This document shows, piece by piece, positions 54,328 to 64,000 of a DNA stretch of 64,000 bases. The stretch spans positions 558,001 through 622,000 of the forward strand of contig BRON01000013.1 of assembly GCA_024345305.1 (NCBI GenBank). The letters are read 5' to 3'. Origin of the DNA: Mrakia gelida (lineage: Eukaryota; Basidiomycota; Tremellomycetes; Cystofilobasidiales; Mrakiaceae). Every line of letters starts with the position of its first letter. The first letter of the stretch is position 1. Under the pieces are notes generated by a model. That model was given only the letters and a program-made list of their open reading frames with translations, was not told the origin of the DNA and did no database searches. The translations under genes were made by a program, and so were the position numbers.

Positions 54328-56665
54328 ATGGCTACCCTGTCAGTCCTTCCTCTCTCCTCTTCTTCATACTCGCATACAGGTCGCTGACTCGTTACTCTTC
54401 TCTATATCTACAGGGTTCCTCCCCCCAAGCGAGTGAAGCTCTCCGGACCTTCCCTCAAACCTGCTGAGCCCACAGCCAAAGCTCCCACCGTCGTCGTCCA
54501 GTTCAGGTCCTCGGTCGATGGTTCCCCTATGGGACCCGCCGTCAGTCTCCCTGCCGACACTGCTCGAGATGGAATGGAGATGCTCGTTAACAGGTTGAAA
54601 GGAGGAGCTGAAGACGTGAGTTCACCTTCCTCTCTTCCTTCCTTTGAGCTCGACCTTCGCTCGTTCTCCTCCCCTTTCCCTTCCTGACCTTTCCCTTCTC
54701 GATCTTATCACCTCTCAGGACGACCCCACCCCCTTCTCGTTCTCCCTTCTCATCCCCAACCCTCTTTCAACCTCTACCACTCCTTCGGAACCCATCAAAA
54801 TCCCCCTCCCCACCTCCCTCCAAGCCGACATCCTCTCCCCCTCCCCAGCTATCCTCGCTCTTCTCAAGGCTCAGGGACTCGGATCAGCTCCTTCCTTCAC
54901 CTCCGAGGACGTCTTCACCATCGTCTGCGAGCCTCAAGCCGTCTGGAAGGTCCGAGGAATCGGAAGGTGTGGCTCGACGCTCTCTGGACACTCGAGTCCC
55001 ATCCTCTGCTCGGTTATCTCCCCGAGTGGAAACTTGGCCGCTACCGGAGCTGGAGACGCGACCGCTAGGATCTGGGATCTTCAGACCGAGCTGCCGAGGG
55101 CGACGTTGGTTGGACACAAGGGTTGGGTGCTGTGTTTGGCGTGGGATCCTCTGGAGAGGTGGTTGGCGACGGGAGGTCACGACGGATTGGTGAGCTCGAT
55201 TTCCTTCCCTTTTCTCGCTCAGGACCCTTTGGAGCTCCGGCGAGAAGCTCATGCGTAACATTCTCACTCCTCGCAGGTCAGGATCTGGGACGTCAAGACT
55301 GGAAAGCCCGTAGGAGACGCTCTCGTCGGTCACTCGAAATGGATCACCTCGCTCGCCTGGGAGCCTGCTCATCTGTTCGTTCTTCACCTCTCCCTACTCC
55401 ATCTTGAACTTCTCGATCTGACCGTCATCATCCCTTTTCTGCTGCAGTGCCTCTACCACCGCTCCTCGTCTCGCCTCGTCGTCCAAGGACGGAACCGTTC
55501 GAATCTGGTCGATGGCGACGCGTCGGACGGCCTTCGCTCTCGGAGGTCACACCGCCTGTGTCAACGTCGTCAAGTGGGGAGGAGAGGGTCTGATCTATAC
55601 TGCCAGTAGTGATAGGAGTGTTCGAGTCTGGGATGCCGCTGAGGTTAGTCTTCTTCGTCTCGTTTCGCCGAACTCTCGAAGTCGAGGCTCGCGTGCTCAC
55701 TTTCCTTCCTTCCCGTCTTCGTTTTTCCTTCGTTTCCAGGGAAAGCTCGTTCGTATATTGTCGGATCACGCTCATTGGGTCACCACCATGGCTCTCAGTA
55801 CCGATCATGTTCTCCGAACTGGACCTTTCGACCACGAGGGACGAAAGACCAAGGACGACGAGGAAGGTTCGTTCTGGCTCTCCTCCCCTTCTTCACCTCA
55901 AAAGACCTTCTCGTTGCTGACTTCTTCCCTCCTTCCTTTTCGTTCCCTTCCTCTCTCTTCTCTCACAGCCAAGAAGCTCGCCCTCACCCGCTTCCAAGCT
56001 CACACCGCCAACTCCCCGGAAACCATGATCACCGGATCCGACGACCACACCCTCTTCCTCTGGCCTCCTCAGTTCGCCAACGCTCCCCTCGGAACCACTC
56101 CCAAGAAGTACATCTCGCGTCTCACAGGTCACCAGAAGGCTGTTTCCCACGTCGCTTTCTCGCCTGATGGTCGATGGATCGCATCGGCTGGACTCGACAA
56201 CTCGGTCAAGATCTGGGAGGGAAAGACGGGACGATTCGCTGCCAGTCTGAGAGGACACGTCGGAGCTGTTTACCGGTTGGCTTGGAGTTCGGATTCGAGG
56301 ATGGTAATCAGTGCGAGTAAGGATACGACGTTGAAGGTGAGTTTCTCGCCTTTCTTCGTCGAGCGAGAAGAGTCGCGACGAAGAGCGGAGGACTGACCCT
56401 CGACTTCATCTCCTTCGCGATCCAGGTCTGGGACCTCAAGACGTACAAGCTCAAGACCGATCTCCCTGGTCACACCGACGAGGTGTACTGTGTCGATTGG
56501 GTCGCTGACAAGGTCGTCAGTGGAGGAAGGGACAAGACGGTCAAGATGTGAGTTTCGCGTCTTTGCTTTCGCTCTTCCCTCTCTGCTTTCCTTCTTCCCG
56601 ACTCGCTTGGTCCTTTACAGAGACTGACTCCTTCTTTCGTTTCATCTTACAGCTGGAAGCACTAG
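54328..56665 (+). CDS. RSA4: Ribosome assembly factor Rsa4 / Notchless (NLE + WD40 repeats)
   Basis: A nucleolar WD-repeat protein that works with the AAA ATPase Rea1/Midasin in 60S maturation. MATL splices to VPPPKRVKLSGPSLKP. The N-terminal NLE domain has VVVQFRSSVDGSPMGPAVSL, MEMLVNRLKGGAED, PFSFSLLIPNPLS and FTIVCEPQAVWKVRGIGRC. WD blades follow: STLSGHSSPILCSVISPSGN, GAGDATARIWDLQ and VGHKGWVLCLAWDPLERWLA. GHDGLVRIWDVKTGKPVGDA and VGHSKWITSLAWEPAHL come next, then MITGSDDHTLFLWPPQ, LTGHQKAVSHVAFSPDGRW and LRGHVGAVYRLAWSSDSRM. The last exon completes IWKH and stops. All eight blades expected for the family appear present. Confidence 0.95.
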
Positions 56666-57096
56666 AGTCTTCAGGTTCTTGGATCGTTTTGGGTGGGAGG
56701 GAGGAGTTCGACGGCGGCTCGTCACTTTCCTTTCATCTCGACGTCTCGTTGTATCTCGGTGTCGATATATAGTAGTGACTCTGTCGTCTTCTCCGAAACA
56801 AGGCCCACTTGATATCTACCCCCGAAAACACTCCCGTTCGATCCACGAGTCTGAGAGCGGAGCGCGGGCAACGCTGACGGAGCAACTCACGCGTCTCGAA
56901 CGAACGAAGCGATTGCAGCTGGCTCGCAGATTGAGCTACAGCGCGAGAGGACGTGGAAAGGATCGTGAGCATGATAATGATACAAGACTAAAACGTGTCA
57001 ACAAGTGAGGCGATGCAAGACAAAATGATAGAGAGAGTGAGAGGCGAACGAACGCCAGATACAAAACGCGAGATCCTTCGACAAAACTAGACTACC
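56666..57096. other. Convergent 3' intergenic region
   Basis: 431 bp between facing gene ends. A-rich from 56960 to 57080. No gene is seen. Confidence 0.4.
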
Positions 57097-59130
57097 TCAG
57101 ACCTTTTCCACCCCCAGCACCTCCAGCCCAGATACTATATAACTCATATCGAACCCGTTCTCGTCCTGGGTCATATTGGGTGCATTCAGCGTCGTCGCCG
57201 TCGATCCCCTCCGACGCGACGGCGTCACGACGTCGTGATCCTCCTCCCGCACCGACTCCATCTCCCCACTAGGCTTCCGGTCCGAGAGTCGTCCTCCCTG
57301 ATAGCGTATTATCGAGAGTGATGGAGAGCCGGGTGTTGGACGAATCTTCTCCTCTCCCTGCAGCATCTCGCTCAATCCCATCGCTGCCTCGACGTCGATG
57401 TCCTCCCTCCCCATGCTTGACTCCTCGTCCTTGCTTGACGTGTTGACTGATAAGGCTCGAGGAGATGAGGACTTCCTCCTTCCAGAGATGCTGCCGACCT
57501 CCTCACTGTGGACGTAGTCGGAGTCGGTTGGACGGTGGGTTCGTTCGCGTTGGATGTTGCCGGTCAGACGAGGGAGGGAGACAGAGAGGAGTAACGAGAT
57601 CGCGTAGACGTGGGAGATGGCGTTGAAGATGATTCCCGACCAGCTGAAGGACAACAATAAAAAGGGACGAAGGTAAGTAGCTCGCTCGAGTTTTGAAGGG
57701 AGACGAAAAGGCACGAACATTGCGAGAGTCGGTGTGAACAGGCAGACGATTTTGAAGATCTGACCGACGCAAGTGATGCAAGAGCTAGTGACCGTGATCC
57801 GTTTGAGAGACCGAATGGCGCGGTAGGCACTGGTGTTGATGCGACTCTGAGCGAAGCGTGAGACGAACGAGAGAGGGAGAGTCAGCAGGAGAGAGGATCA
57901 AGGCACATCGAGTCAACGCGAGCTCACCTTCGCTTCTCTCGCTTGCCAGATCACCAACGCTGCCAGGAAGATATCGATCAGACAGCAAAAGCAGCCGTAT
58001 AGACTACTGAGGATGTAGGTTGGTTTGATGGAGGCGGTTGAGGCTTCTTCGGGGGTGATGACTGAACGCAGAAAGGACGAACGAACGCGACAGCTTCAGC
58101 TCGAACACCTCGACGCGTCGAGCGGAAACCCTCCGAGCAAGCATGACCGACGACGGACATATTAATGTGGAGAGGAAGAGAGACTAAAGACGAGAAGAGG
58201 AGCAGAGGGGAGAGGTCAGATTCTAGGCTGGCGAGAGAGGAAGGAAGAGGGCGGGCGACGAACGATGGAAGTGATCCCTGTGATTTCGCAGATCAAAACA
58301 CACACGCAGACGACGGCTTGGACTGTCCTGAGGATGAGCGGACTCGAAGACTGAGCCGACGAGGCGAAGCTGAGGATCCGACCTGTGGCGAAGACGTGGC
58401 AGCTGAGAGAAGAGGGAGAGAGCAAGGCGAGTCAGTTCGGGACGGGTCGAAGGGAACGAAGGGCTCGAGAACGGAGGAGGCCATACCACCCAATCATGAG
58501 CATTCCAAGTAGAGGCGAAAGAGTAGCTTCTGGCACCTCATCAGGGGAGACCAGATCGTCCTGTAGATTGTTCAAACGCTTGATTAAACTCTGCGAAACG
58601 CAAAGGAAGAAGGAGGAGACCGAGAGGTGAGCGAGTCGTTTGGCGCGCTTGGTTGGTCGAGCTCAAGTTCGAGATAGCTCTTCAAACGAACCCTCATTGC
58701 AGCCGAGCAGTCGCATCCCAGCTGAGCACAGGCGATCAGAAACAGTAACTGGTAACAGAAAGGGGGAAGGGAAAACGTCAGCAGAGCTTTGGGCAAAGGA
58801 CGGCGACGGCCATCGAGAGAGCCAACAGATCGAGGCCGTTGAGACCTTGACCCAACTTCTTCCTTGCTCTCGAGAACGACTCACCAGGATCGTGAGACGC
58901 TCCACTCTTGTTTCCCTGTACCCCAAGTTGATCATGTAGCAGGCAACGAGTATCTGAGCGGAGTCGAAAGAGCTCGAAGTCAGCGGGGGAGGAGAGGATC
59001 GAAGAAGAGGGAGGGCGAGAGCGAGACAACTCACAGCGAGAGCTCCGAATCCCAAGAGCGATATCCAGCTCGTCGCATACAGACTCAGCGTCACATCCGA
59101 CGACTGTAAGAGCTGTGAAAATTCTCCCAT
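57097..59130 (-). CDS. Multi-pass membrane protein, DUF6534-like
   Basis: The start is MGEFSQLLQSSDVTLSLYAT, followed by the first TM helix near SWISLLGFGALA. Further TM segments are ILVACYMINLGYRE, MLMIGWYGLL, VQAVVCVCVLICEITGITSI, YILSSLYGCFCCLIDIFLAA and SWSGIIFNAISHVYAISLLL. A conserved cytosolic Arg/Lys turn, SRINTSAYRAIRSLKR, precedes a TM (VTSSCITCVGQIFKIVCLFT). The layout of seven helices with a long Ser-rich cytosolic tail fits the basidiomycete DUF6534 family of receptor-like proteins. The tail has VHSEEVGSISGRRKSSSPRA and MGREDIDVEAAMGLSEMLQG and ends VSGLEVLGVEKV. Function is unknown. Around nine introns are present. Confidence 0.72.
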
Positions 59131-59722
59131 CCAGCGAGTGAGAGGAGTAGAAGAAGAGAAAGGAGGAGGATCGAACGAGGGAGGGAGTTGAGGGTCGACC
59201 TCACTTCCCTCGACGGGAACGAACTAAACTCCTAGGCCCTGGTTCTGGTCCACAGCCCGTCCGTTCATTAGCAATCCACGGAGGATTGTATCATCAAAGT
59301 GCTTGGAAACTCGATCGAGTCTGTTCAACAAAGAAAAGGAGGTTCAGCGAGCTCGAGACATGAAAGGAGGGTCGGCTCAAAGAAGGTTCCCTCGCGGAGT
59401 GGAACATCTCGACGTCGACCTCGGCTGGGGTCGGGTTCACCGGAAAAGGGAAAAGCTGGAAGGCCGAGGGCCAGGACAAGAGGAGTCTGAGGGAGAGGAG
59501 AGGGCCAGGGTCAGTGCTGTACTCGTAAAGGAGGGAGGGGAAAAGAAGGAGGGTGTTCCCCTCCGAAGATCGCGTTTCAACCAAACGCTTTCCTTCGCTG
59601 CTCTCCCCTCCTTCCACCTTCTCATTCTCTCAAAAGCTGACTCCTCCGTGCCCGCTCCGGCTGATCCCAGTCGTTAAGTCCATCGAGATAGAATCATCAG
59701 ATCGTCTAACTCGTCTCGTCCA
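59131..59722. other. Intergenic, receptor promoter and Hsp40 3' region
   Basis: 592 bp between two minus-strand genes. It is purine-rich on the + strand at 59330-59560, the complement of CT-rich leader sequence. No gene is supported. Confidence 0.4.
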
Positions 59723-62587
59723 CTACTGCTGCTTGCACTCAGGCTGCCCTCCTCCTCCTCCCTCGTAGTACTCATCGTCGTCCTCGTCGTCCTCGTACTC
59801 CTCATGGTCGTAGTTTTGCGTTTGCCGAGCTTTCTGAAGATGGCATAGAGTGCGGGAAGCTCGTTAGCGACTCGTATGTCCTGTCAAGAGGGAGGCAGAA
59901 GAGAGACAACGGACAGGAGGGTGATCATCGGATTTGAAGGAGACTTCGTCGACAGTCTTCGGTAACGGCTCAACGTTCTTCCGTTTGGGAGGAAGAAGCT
60001 TTTCCAAAGCCTGAGAGTGTCGAAGCAGACAACGATGAAGACGACGTGAAAGTCAGTCAAAGCGCAAGCGAGCGAGAAGAAAGCGCAAGCGAGCGAGTGA
60101 ACCTCGACGCGTCGCGGCTGGAACCAGGAGGAAAAGAGCACTCACGTCCAGATCTATCGACTTCGCCCAATCCTCACTCAGCTTCTCAACCTCGCACTTC
60201 ACCCACAGCGTGCCCTTCCTCCCCAGCTTCTCCCCTCCAGGCTGCCACATCCCCTCGTTCTCGATCCGAAGCGTTTGACCGTGGTTGACGACCTGACCTC
60301 GAGGAACGGTGAGCGAGATACCTCGTCCGTCAAGGTGGGTGAGAACGATCCGAGAGAAGCCGGTGAGGGATTCGGAGAGGGTGAGGGTTATCTGAAAAGG
60401 AGGAGAAGGAGGAAGGAAGACGCGTGAGTTGGGTTCGTTCGCTCGAGACGAGGACGCGACGCCCTCTCGCGTTGAGAGGGGAAATTTGACGAGAGGAAGC
60501 GAGAAGGAGACGAGGACTCACTGTGGTCATAAGGTCGCTCACACCAGAAAGAGTGAACGTCGGATGGGGTATCAATCGAAGGATAAAGACGACGTCGCCC
60601 GTCGTCACTCCAGGCTGAAGAGAGAAGAGGACAAGGGAAGGTCAGCTTCGATGCAAGCGTTCTGCGACTCTTCAAATCTTCGAGACGCGACACGAGAAAG
60701 AGTCATGCTCCCCAGACCTCGAAGAGACGAGAGCGAATTGCGAGATCGACAACCCGCCGAAAGAATCGAAACACTCACGAACTGATCCCCATGCTCCTTC
60801 AACACGATCCTCTCCCCATCCTGCATCCCCTTCTCGATCGTGAACGAAGTCTTCTTCTTCTCCTTTACAGTCTTGACTCCCTTGCACTTCTTGCACCTGT
60901 CAAACGAAGACGAAACGAAGCAGTCAGCTCGCGCAGACGCGTCTTCCCTTTTCGCTTCGCCTCGTCCGATCGAGCTGCAACGAGGCTCGAAGCTCGAAAG
61001 AGGGAGAGAGAGAGAGAGAGACTCACTGATCAACATCCCGAATCTTCGACCCAGCACCTTCACAATCAGGGCAAACGGCACGAGACTGAGCCATCATCAT
61101 GCCTGACAGCTGAGAACGACCGAAGGACGGACGAGAAGGCGAGCGAGTCAGTTCAGGGCGAGAAGAACAAAGAGATGAGAGAGGGTTAGGACGTACCATT
61201 CGGTTCACCGTGATGTGTCCCTAGATAGGCGAGAGAGGTAGAAAGGGGAAGGAGATCAGCAAGGAGGCTGAAAGCGAGACGCGTTCGTCGAGAAACGAGA
61301 CGAAAGGACGAACCTTTCCTTGACACTTAACACACTGCTTAGGCTTAGCGTGCTTCTTCCCTCCAGTCCTGAAGCCCCAAGACAAACGATAGAATCGTCA
61401 GTCTGGCTCTCGCTTCTTCGCTCGACTCGAACCCACAACGCTCGAAGACGCTCACTCACCCGTCACAATGCCCACAGATCCCCTGCCTCTCAAGGTTCAT
61501 CATCACCTTCTTCCCGTTGTAGAGATCCTCCAGCGACACCTCGTACGCGACCCTCGTATCCTCTCCTGTCGAACGTCGGTTCCCTCCTCCGTGGTGATGA
61601 TGTCCTCCGCCTCCGCCGCCGCCGAACATGGAGGCGAAGATGTCTTCTGGTGATGGGCCTGTTTGAGCGAGGTCCGAGAAGGGAGAGGGAGGCCGGGTGT
61701 GAGTGAGGGAATAAGAGGGAAGAGAGGGAAAGCGGCGAGAAAGAGGCGACGCGAAACGAAGACGAAAGCCAGAACGAACCGTAACCACCACCCCCACCTC
61801 CACCTCTCCGCTCGTTGAAATCGGGACCGTAGTTATCGTAGGCTGCTCGAGTATCGGGATCGAGGAGGGTTTGGTAGCTATGAGAAGAGGTTGATCGAAG
61901 AGGTGAGCTCGAGAGTTGGAGGAGGCGGCGGAGGAGGGCTGAACAAGAATCGAGCTCGGAGGAAGGGACTCACGCGTTCTGGATCTCTTGGAACTTTTCG
62001 TGAGCGGCTTGGGGGTCGTCTGGTAGTGAGTGAGAGTTGTTTCCGAGGAAGAAAAGGGCGGAGAGGAGGGGGTGAAAGGGCAGATCGAGAGAGAGGGAAG
62101 GGAGGAATCGGTCAGCTTCGAGCGAAAGGCCGGCTCGCTCTTGAGCTGCTGCTTCCTCGGGAACGAGAGGGCTATACGAACCTGGGTTCTTGTCGGGGTG
62201 GTGTTGCATGGCCTATGAGTTGGTGTGAGAAGCCGAGTCAGCTCGAAGCTCGAGAAGAAGAGGGCGAGCTCCCTCTCGTTTGAGCTCTGTCGAAAGAGAA
62301 GGAAAGGGAGAGAACGAACCTTTGTCTTGTAAGCCTTCTTGAGATCAGCATCTCCGACATCGGGAGAAACGCCGAGGAGATCATCTGAGTGGAGATGGTG
62401 ATGGAAGGAGAGGAGGAGGGAAGGGGAGTCAGGCCTGAGGGAAGGGCTGAGGAAGGAAGGGAGGGAAGGAGAGGTCGAGCTCACAAAACTTGGAGTCGGC
62501 CACCACTGGGAGAGCGAGAAAGAAGCCCGATTCAGTCAGTTTTTCGTCCACTACTCGCGGTAACTCGAAGAAATCTCAAGACTCACT
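59723..62587 (-). CDS. Class A (type I) Hsp40 / DnaJ co-chaperone, Ydj1-like
   Basis: A co-chaperone for Hsp70. The start codon is split. Its A is 62587 at the end of a leader exon; an 81-nt intron (62586-62506) follows; TG begins the 21-nt exon 62505-62485. The J domain reads VADSKFYDLLGVSPDVGD and DLKKAYKTKAMQHHPDKNP, with the HPD loop. EKFQEIQNAYQTLLDP and a G-rich linker follow. The zinc-binding region has four CxxC units: CGHCDGTGG, CVKCQGKG, CPDCEGAG and CKKCKG. The substrate domains (FTIEKGMQDGERIVLKEHGD, PGVTTGDVVFILRLIPHPTF) follow. The acidic tail ends EYYEGGGGGQPECKQQ. CKQQ is a CaaX-like box, so it may be farnesylated like Ydj1. Family and class are firm; Ydj1 versus Xdj1 is not settled. 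Confidence 0.95.
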
Positions 62588-62752
62588 TTGGGACCTTGAA
62601 ATCGAGAGAAGTTGAAAGTTTGGTTGCTGGGTGTTTGAGGAGCAGAGCTTCAAAGCGCAAAGGGCTTGAAATCGAAGGGGCGACGTCGTGAGCTTCGGCA
62701 GCTCCTTCCTTCCCTTCCTCAACCCTCATCGGACCTTTCTCCTCGTTCATAG
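62588..62752. promoter_or_regulatory. Divergent promoter (Hsp40 / DLT1-like)
   Basis: 165 bp between the Hsp40 leader and the DLT1-like ATG. It has scattered TTGAAA and GAA units (62593-62625, 62665-62680), but not a clean three-unit heat-shock element, so heat regulation is only a possibility. Confidence 0.4.
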
Positions 62753-64000
62753 ATGGGTCGCAGGACACCTCTTCGAATCTTCCAAAGTGTACTCTACCAC
62801 TCCTCGTTCGCCTTCCTAGTCTGTCAGTTCAGTTCTTTCCTTCCTCGCACGGCCTCCTCTTTCGCTCACTCCTTCTCCTTCCCTCTCCAGTCCTCACCCT
62901 CGTCGCCGTCGCTGGATCCGCTTGGGGTCTCATCAGTCAAGCATGGAACACAGGAGGTCAGAGAAGATGGAACATCGTCATTCTCGTAGCTGGTTATGGA
63001 GCAGTCGTGAGTCGTTACCCATCGAAGGAAGGAGGTTCAAACCGGATCGAGCTCATCACCTTCTCCCTTCCTTCTTTTGGCTCTTCACCAGCTCTTCGTG
63101 TCCTTCTTCATCTGTCTAGGTCGGATTCTTAACATCCGATACACTCTCCAAACCATCCCTAGACCCTACGTTCCAGTCAAGGAAGCAGACCTTCCTCAGG
63201 TTCGTTTCGTTTCATCGAGCTCAGCCCCTGACCTCTCTCGCGAGCTCACGCCTTCCCTCTTCCTTCCTCTCCTTCGCTTCCTCCCAGAGCCTCTCTCGCT
63301 ACATCTCAGGAGAGTACACTCGAACAGCCATCATAGCTCACGTACAACAACCAACAGCTGGAACCCAAGAAGGTTGGGGAGCACCAGGTTCGTTCTCGTT
63401 CTTCCTCGTCCCTCTCCTCCTCCCTTCACCAACTCACCCCTCCTTCTTCACCGCCTCCCGTCCTCCAGGCAGCAACTTCCCCTCCCTCCACTACGAAACC
63501 TTCCTCCTCCAAAAACTTCACGCCATCAACGCGATCCTTCCACCCATCAACCACCTCATCAACCCAACCTTTCCTCCCACCTCAGCCTCAACCATCCCCT
63601 TCTCGCCTCACAAGATCAGGACCCTCCCGCTCTTCTACCACCCTCTCCTCGACCCAACCGTCACTGAACCCTTAGCCAAGATCCTGGATATCGCCCAGTA
63701 CAGTGGGAGGGAGCTGACGGAGCCTGAGCTGGAGAAGGGGATCAAGATCCTTTGGGCAGTGTACGTCTCGTTCTCTTCCTCGCTCGTTCCTCTTTCTCTC
63801 TTCCGCCTAACGTCCCCTCCTGTTCTCATCTCTCTCCCACAGGCAGATCACTATTCAACAAGCCAACGCACCCAAATCCCCTCGTCCCCTCCAACCTCCT
63901 CCTCCACGCCAACGATCCGTCTCCCTCTCCATCCCACCCTCAACTCACGCTCCCATCACCTTCCGACCCGACACCTTCTCCACCCCAACGATGCTCGAAT
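62753..64000 (+). CDS. DLT1-like (defect at low temperature 1) membrane protein, 3' end off-window
   Basis: MGRRTPLRIFQSVLYHSSFA starts the gene. TM1 continues through FLTLVAVAGSAWGLISQAWN. RRWNIVILVAGYGAVLFVSF is TM2, followed by FICLGRILNIRYTLQTIPRP and YVPVKEADLPQ. Next come LSRYISGEYTRTAIIAHVQ, FPSLHYETFLLQKLHAINAI, SPHKIRTLPLFYHPLLDPTV and LAKILDIAQYSGRELTEPEL. Two N-terminal TM helices, then the R-x-L-x-x-IP-x-x-YVPV-x-x-x-DLP phrase, match fungal Dlt1 as I know it; I am moderately sure. Five short introns lie in the window and the tail continues past the edge with an S/P-rich segment. Confidence 0.6.

Noticed and set aside
62588..62752. Heat-shock element upstream of the Hsp40 gene
   Set aside because: GAA and TTC units are present but not in three correctly spaced inverted repeats, so I report only a possibility.
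1..64000. Transposon, CRISPR, prophage or rRNA content
   Set aside because: No reverse transcriptase, transposase, long terminal repeats, regularly spaced repeats or rRNA blocks were seen. This is ordinary gene-dense fungal DNA.

Overview
This window is nuclear DNA of a basidiomycete, most likely a yeast-forming member of Pucciniomycotina (the Rhodotorula/Sporobolomyces/Leucosporidium type). The evidence is the gene content (SWI1, RPL15, MET22, NLE1, CHZ1, a DUF6534-like receptor), GC-rich coding sequence, pyrimidine-rich leaders, and genes cut by many short introns of roughly 50-120 nt. These introns have a GTGAGT-like donor, a CTGAC branch point and a CAG acceptor. There is no operon structure, CRISPR array, insertion sequence, rRNA or recognisable transposon. 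I saw no convincing tRNA. All CDS spans below run from start codon to stop codon and include introns.

Layout, left to right: phosphopentomutase/phosphoglucomutase (-, cut by the left edge); an F-box protein (+); SWI1, the ARID subunit of SWI/SNF (+); an ArAE_2/DUF2421 membrane transporter (+); an unrecognised protein (+); a three-RRM RNA-binding protein (-); ribosomal protein eL15 (-); a seven-TM receptor of the cAMP-receptor/Git3 type (-); a UPF0014/FetB-like permease (-); a large glutamine-rich second ARID protein (-); a small PPPPAY protein (+); a MYND zinc-finger protein (-) head-to-head with MET22/HAL2 nucleotidase (+); a DUF4211 chromatin-type protein (+); a Gfo/Idh/MocA oxidoreductase (-); a short mitochondrial-type protein (-); a His/Asn-rich hydrophilic protein (+); the SDHAF1/SDH6 LYR assembly factor (+); the CHZ1 histone chaperone (-); a secreted protein (+); the NLE1/RSA4 WD-repeat ribosome-assembly factor (+); a second multi-TM receptor-like protein (-); a class A Hsp40 (-); and a DLT1-like membrane protein (+, cut by the right edge).

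The genes are mostly independent housekeeping loci. Chromatin and transcription (SWI1, ARID protein, CHZ1, DUF4211) and ribosome or RNA functions (eL15, NLE1, RRM protein) are well represented, but I see no multi-gene pathway cluster. The most interesting signals are in gene architecture. The palindrome ACGCGT recurs in introns across many genes. The Hsp40 start codon is split by an intron. The terminal coding exon of RPL15 is only 8 nt. The ARID gene has a long first intron and a G-tract next to its start. Several splice choices decide between different C-termini. Exon borders were read by eye from splice consensus and reading-frame continuity, so borders not explicitly listed are approximate.
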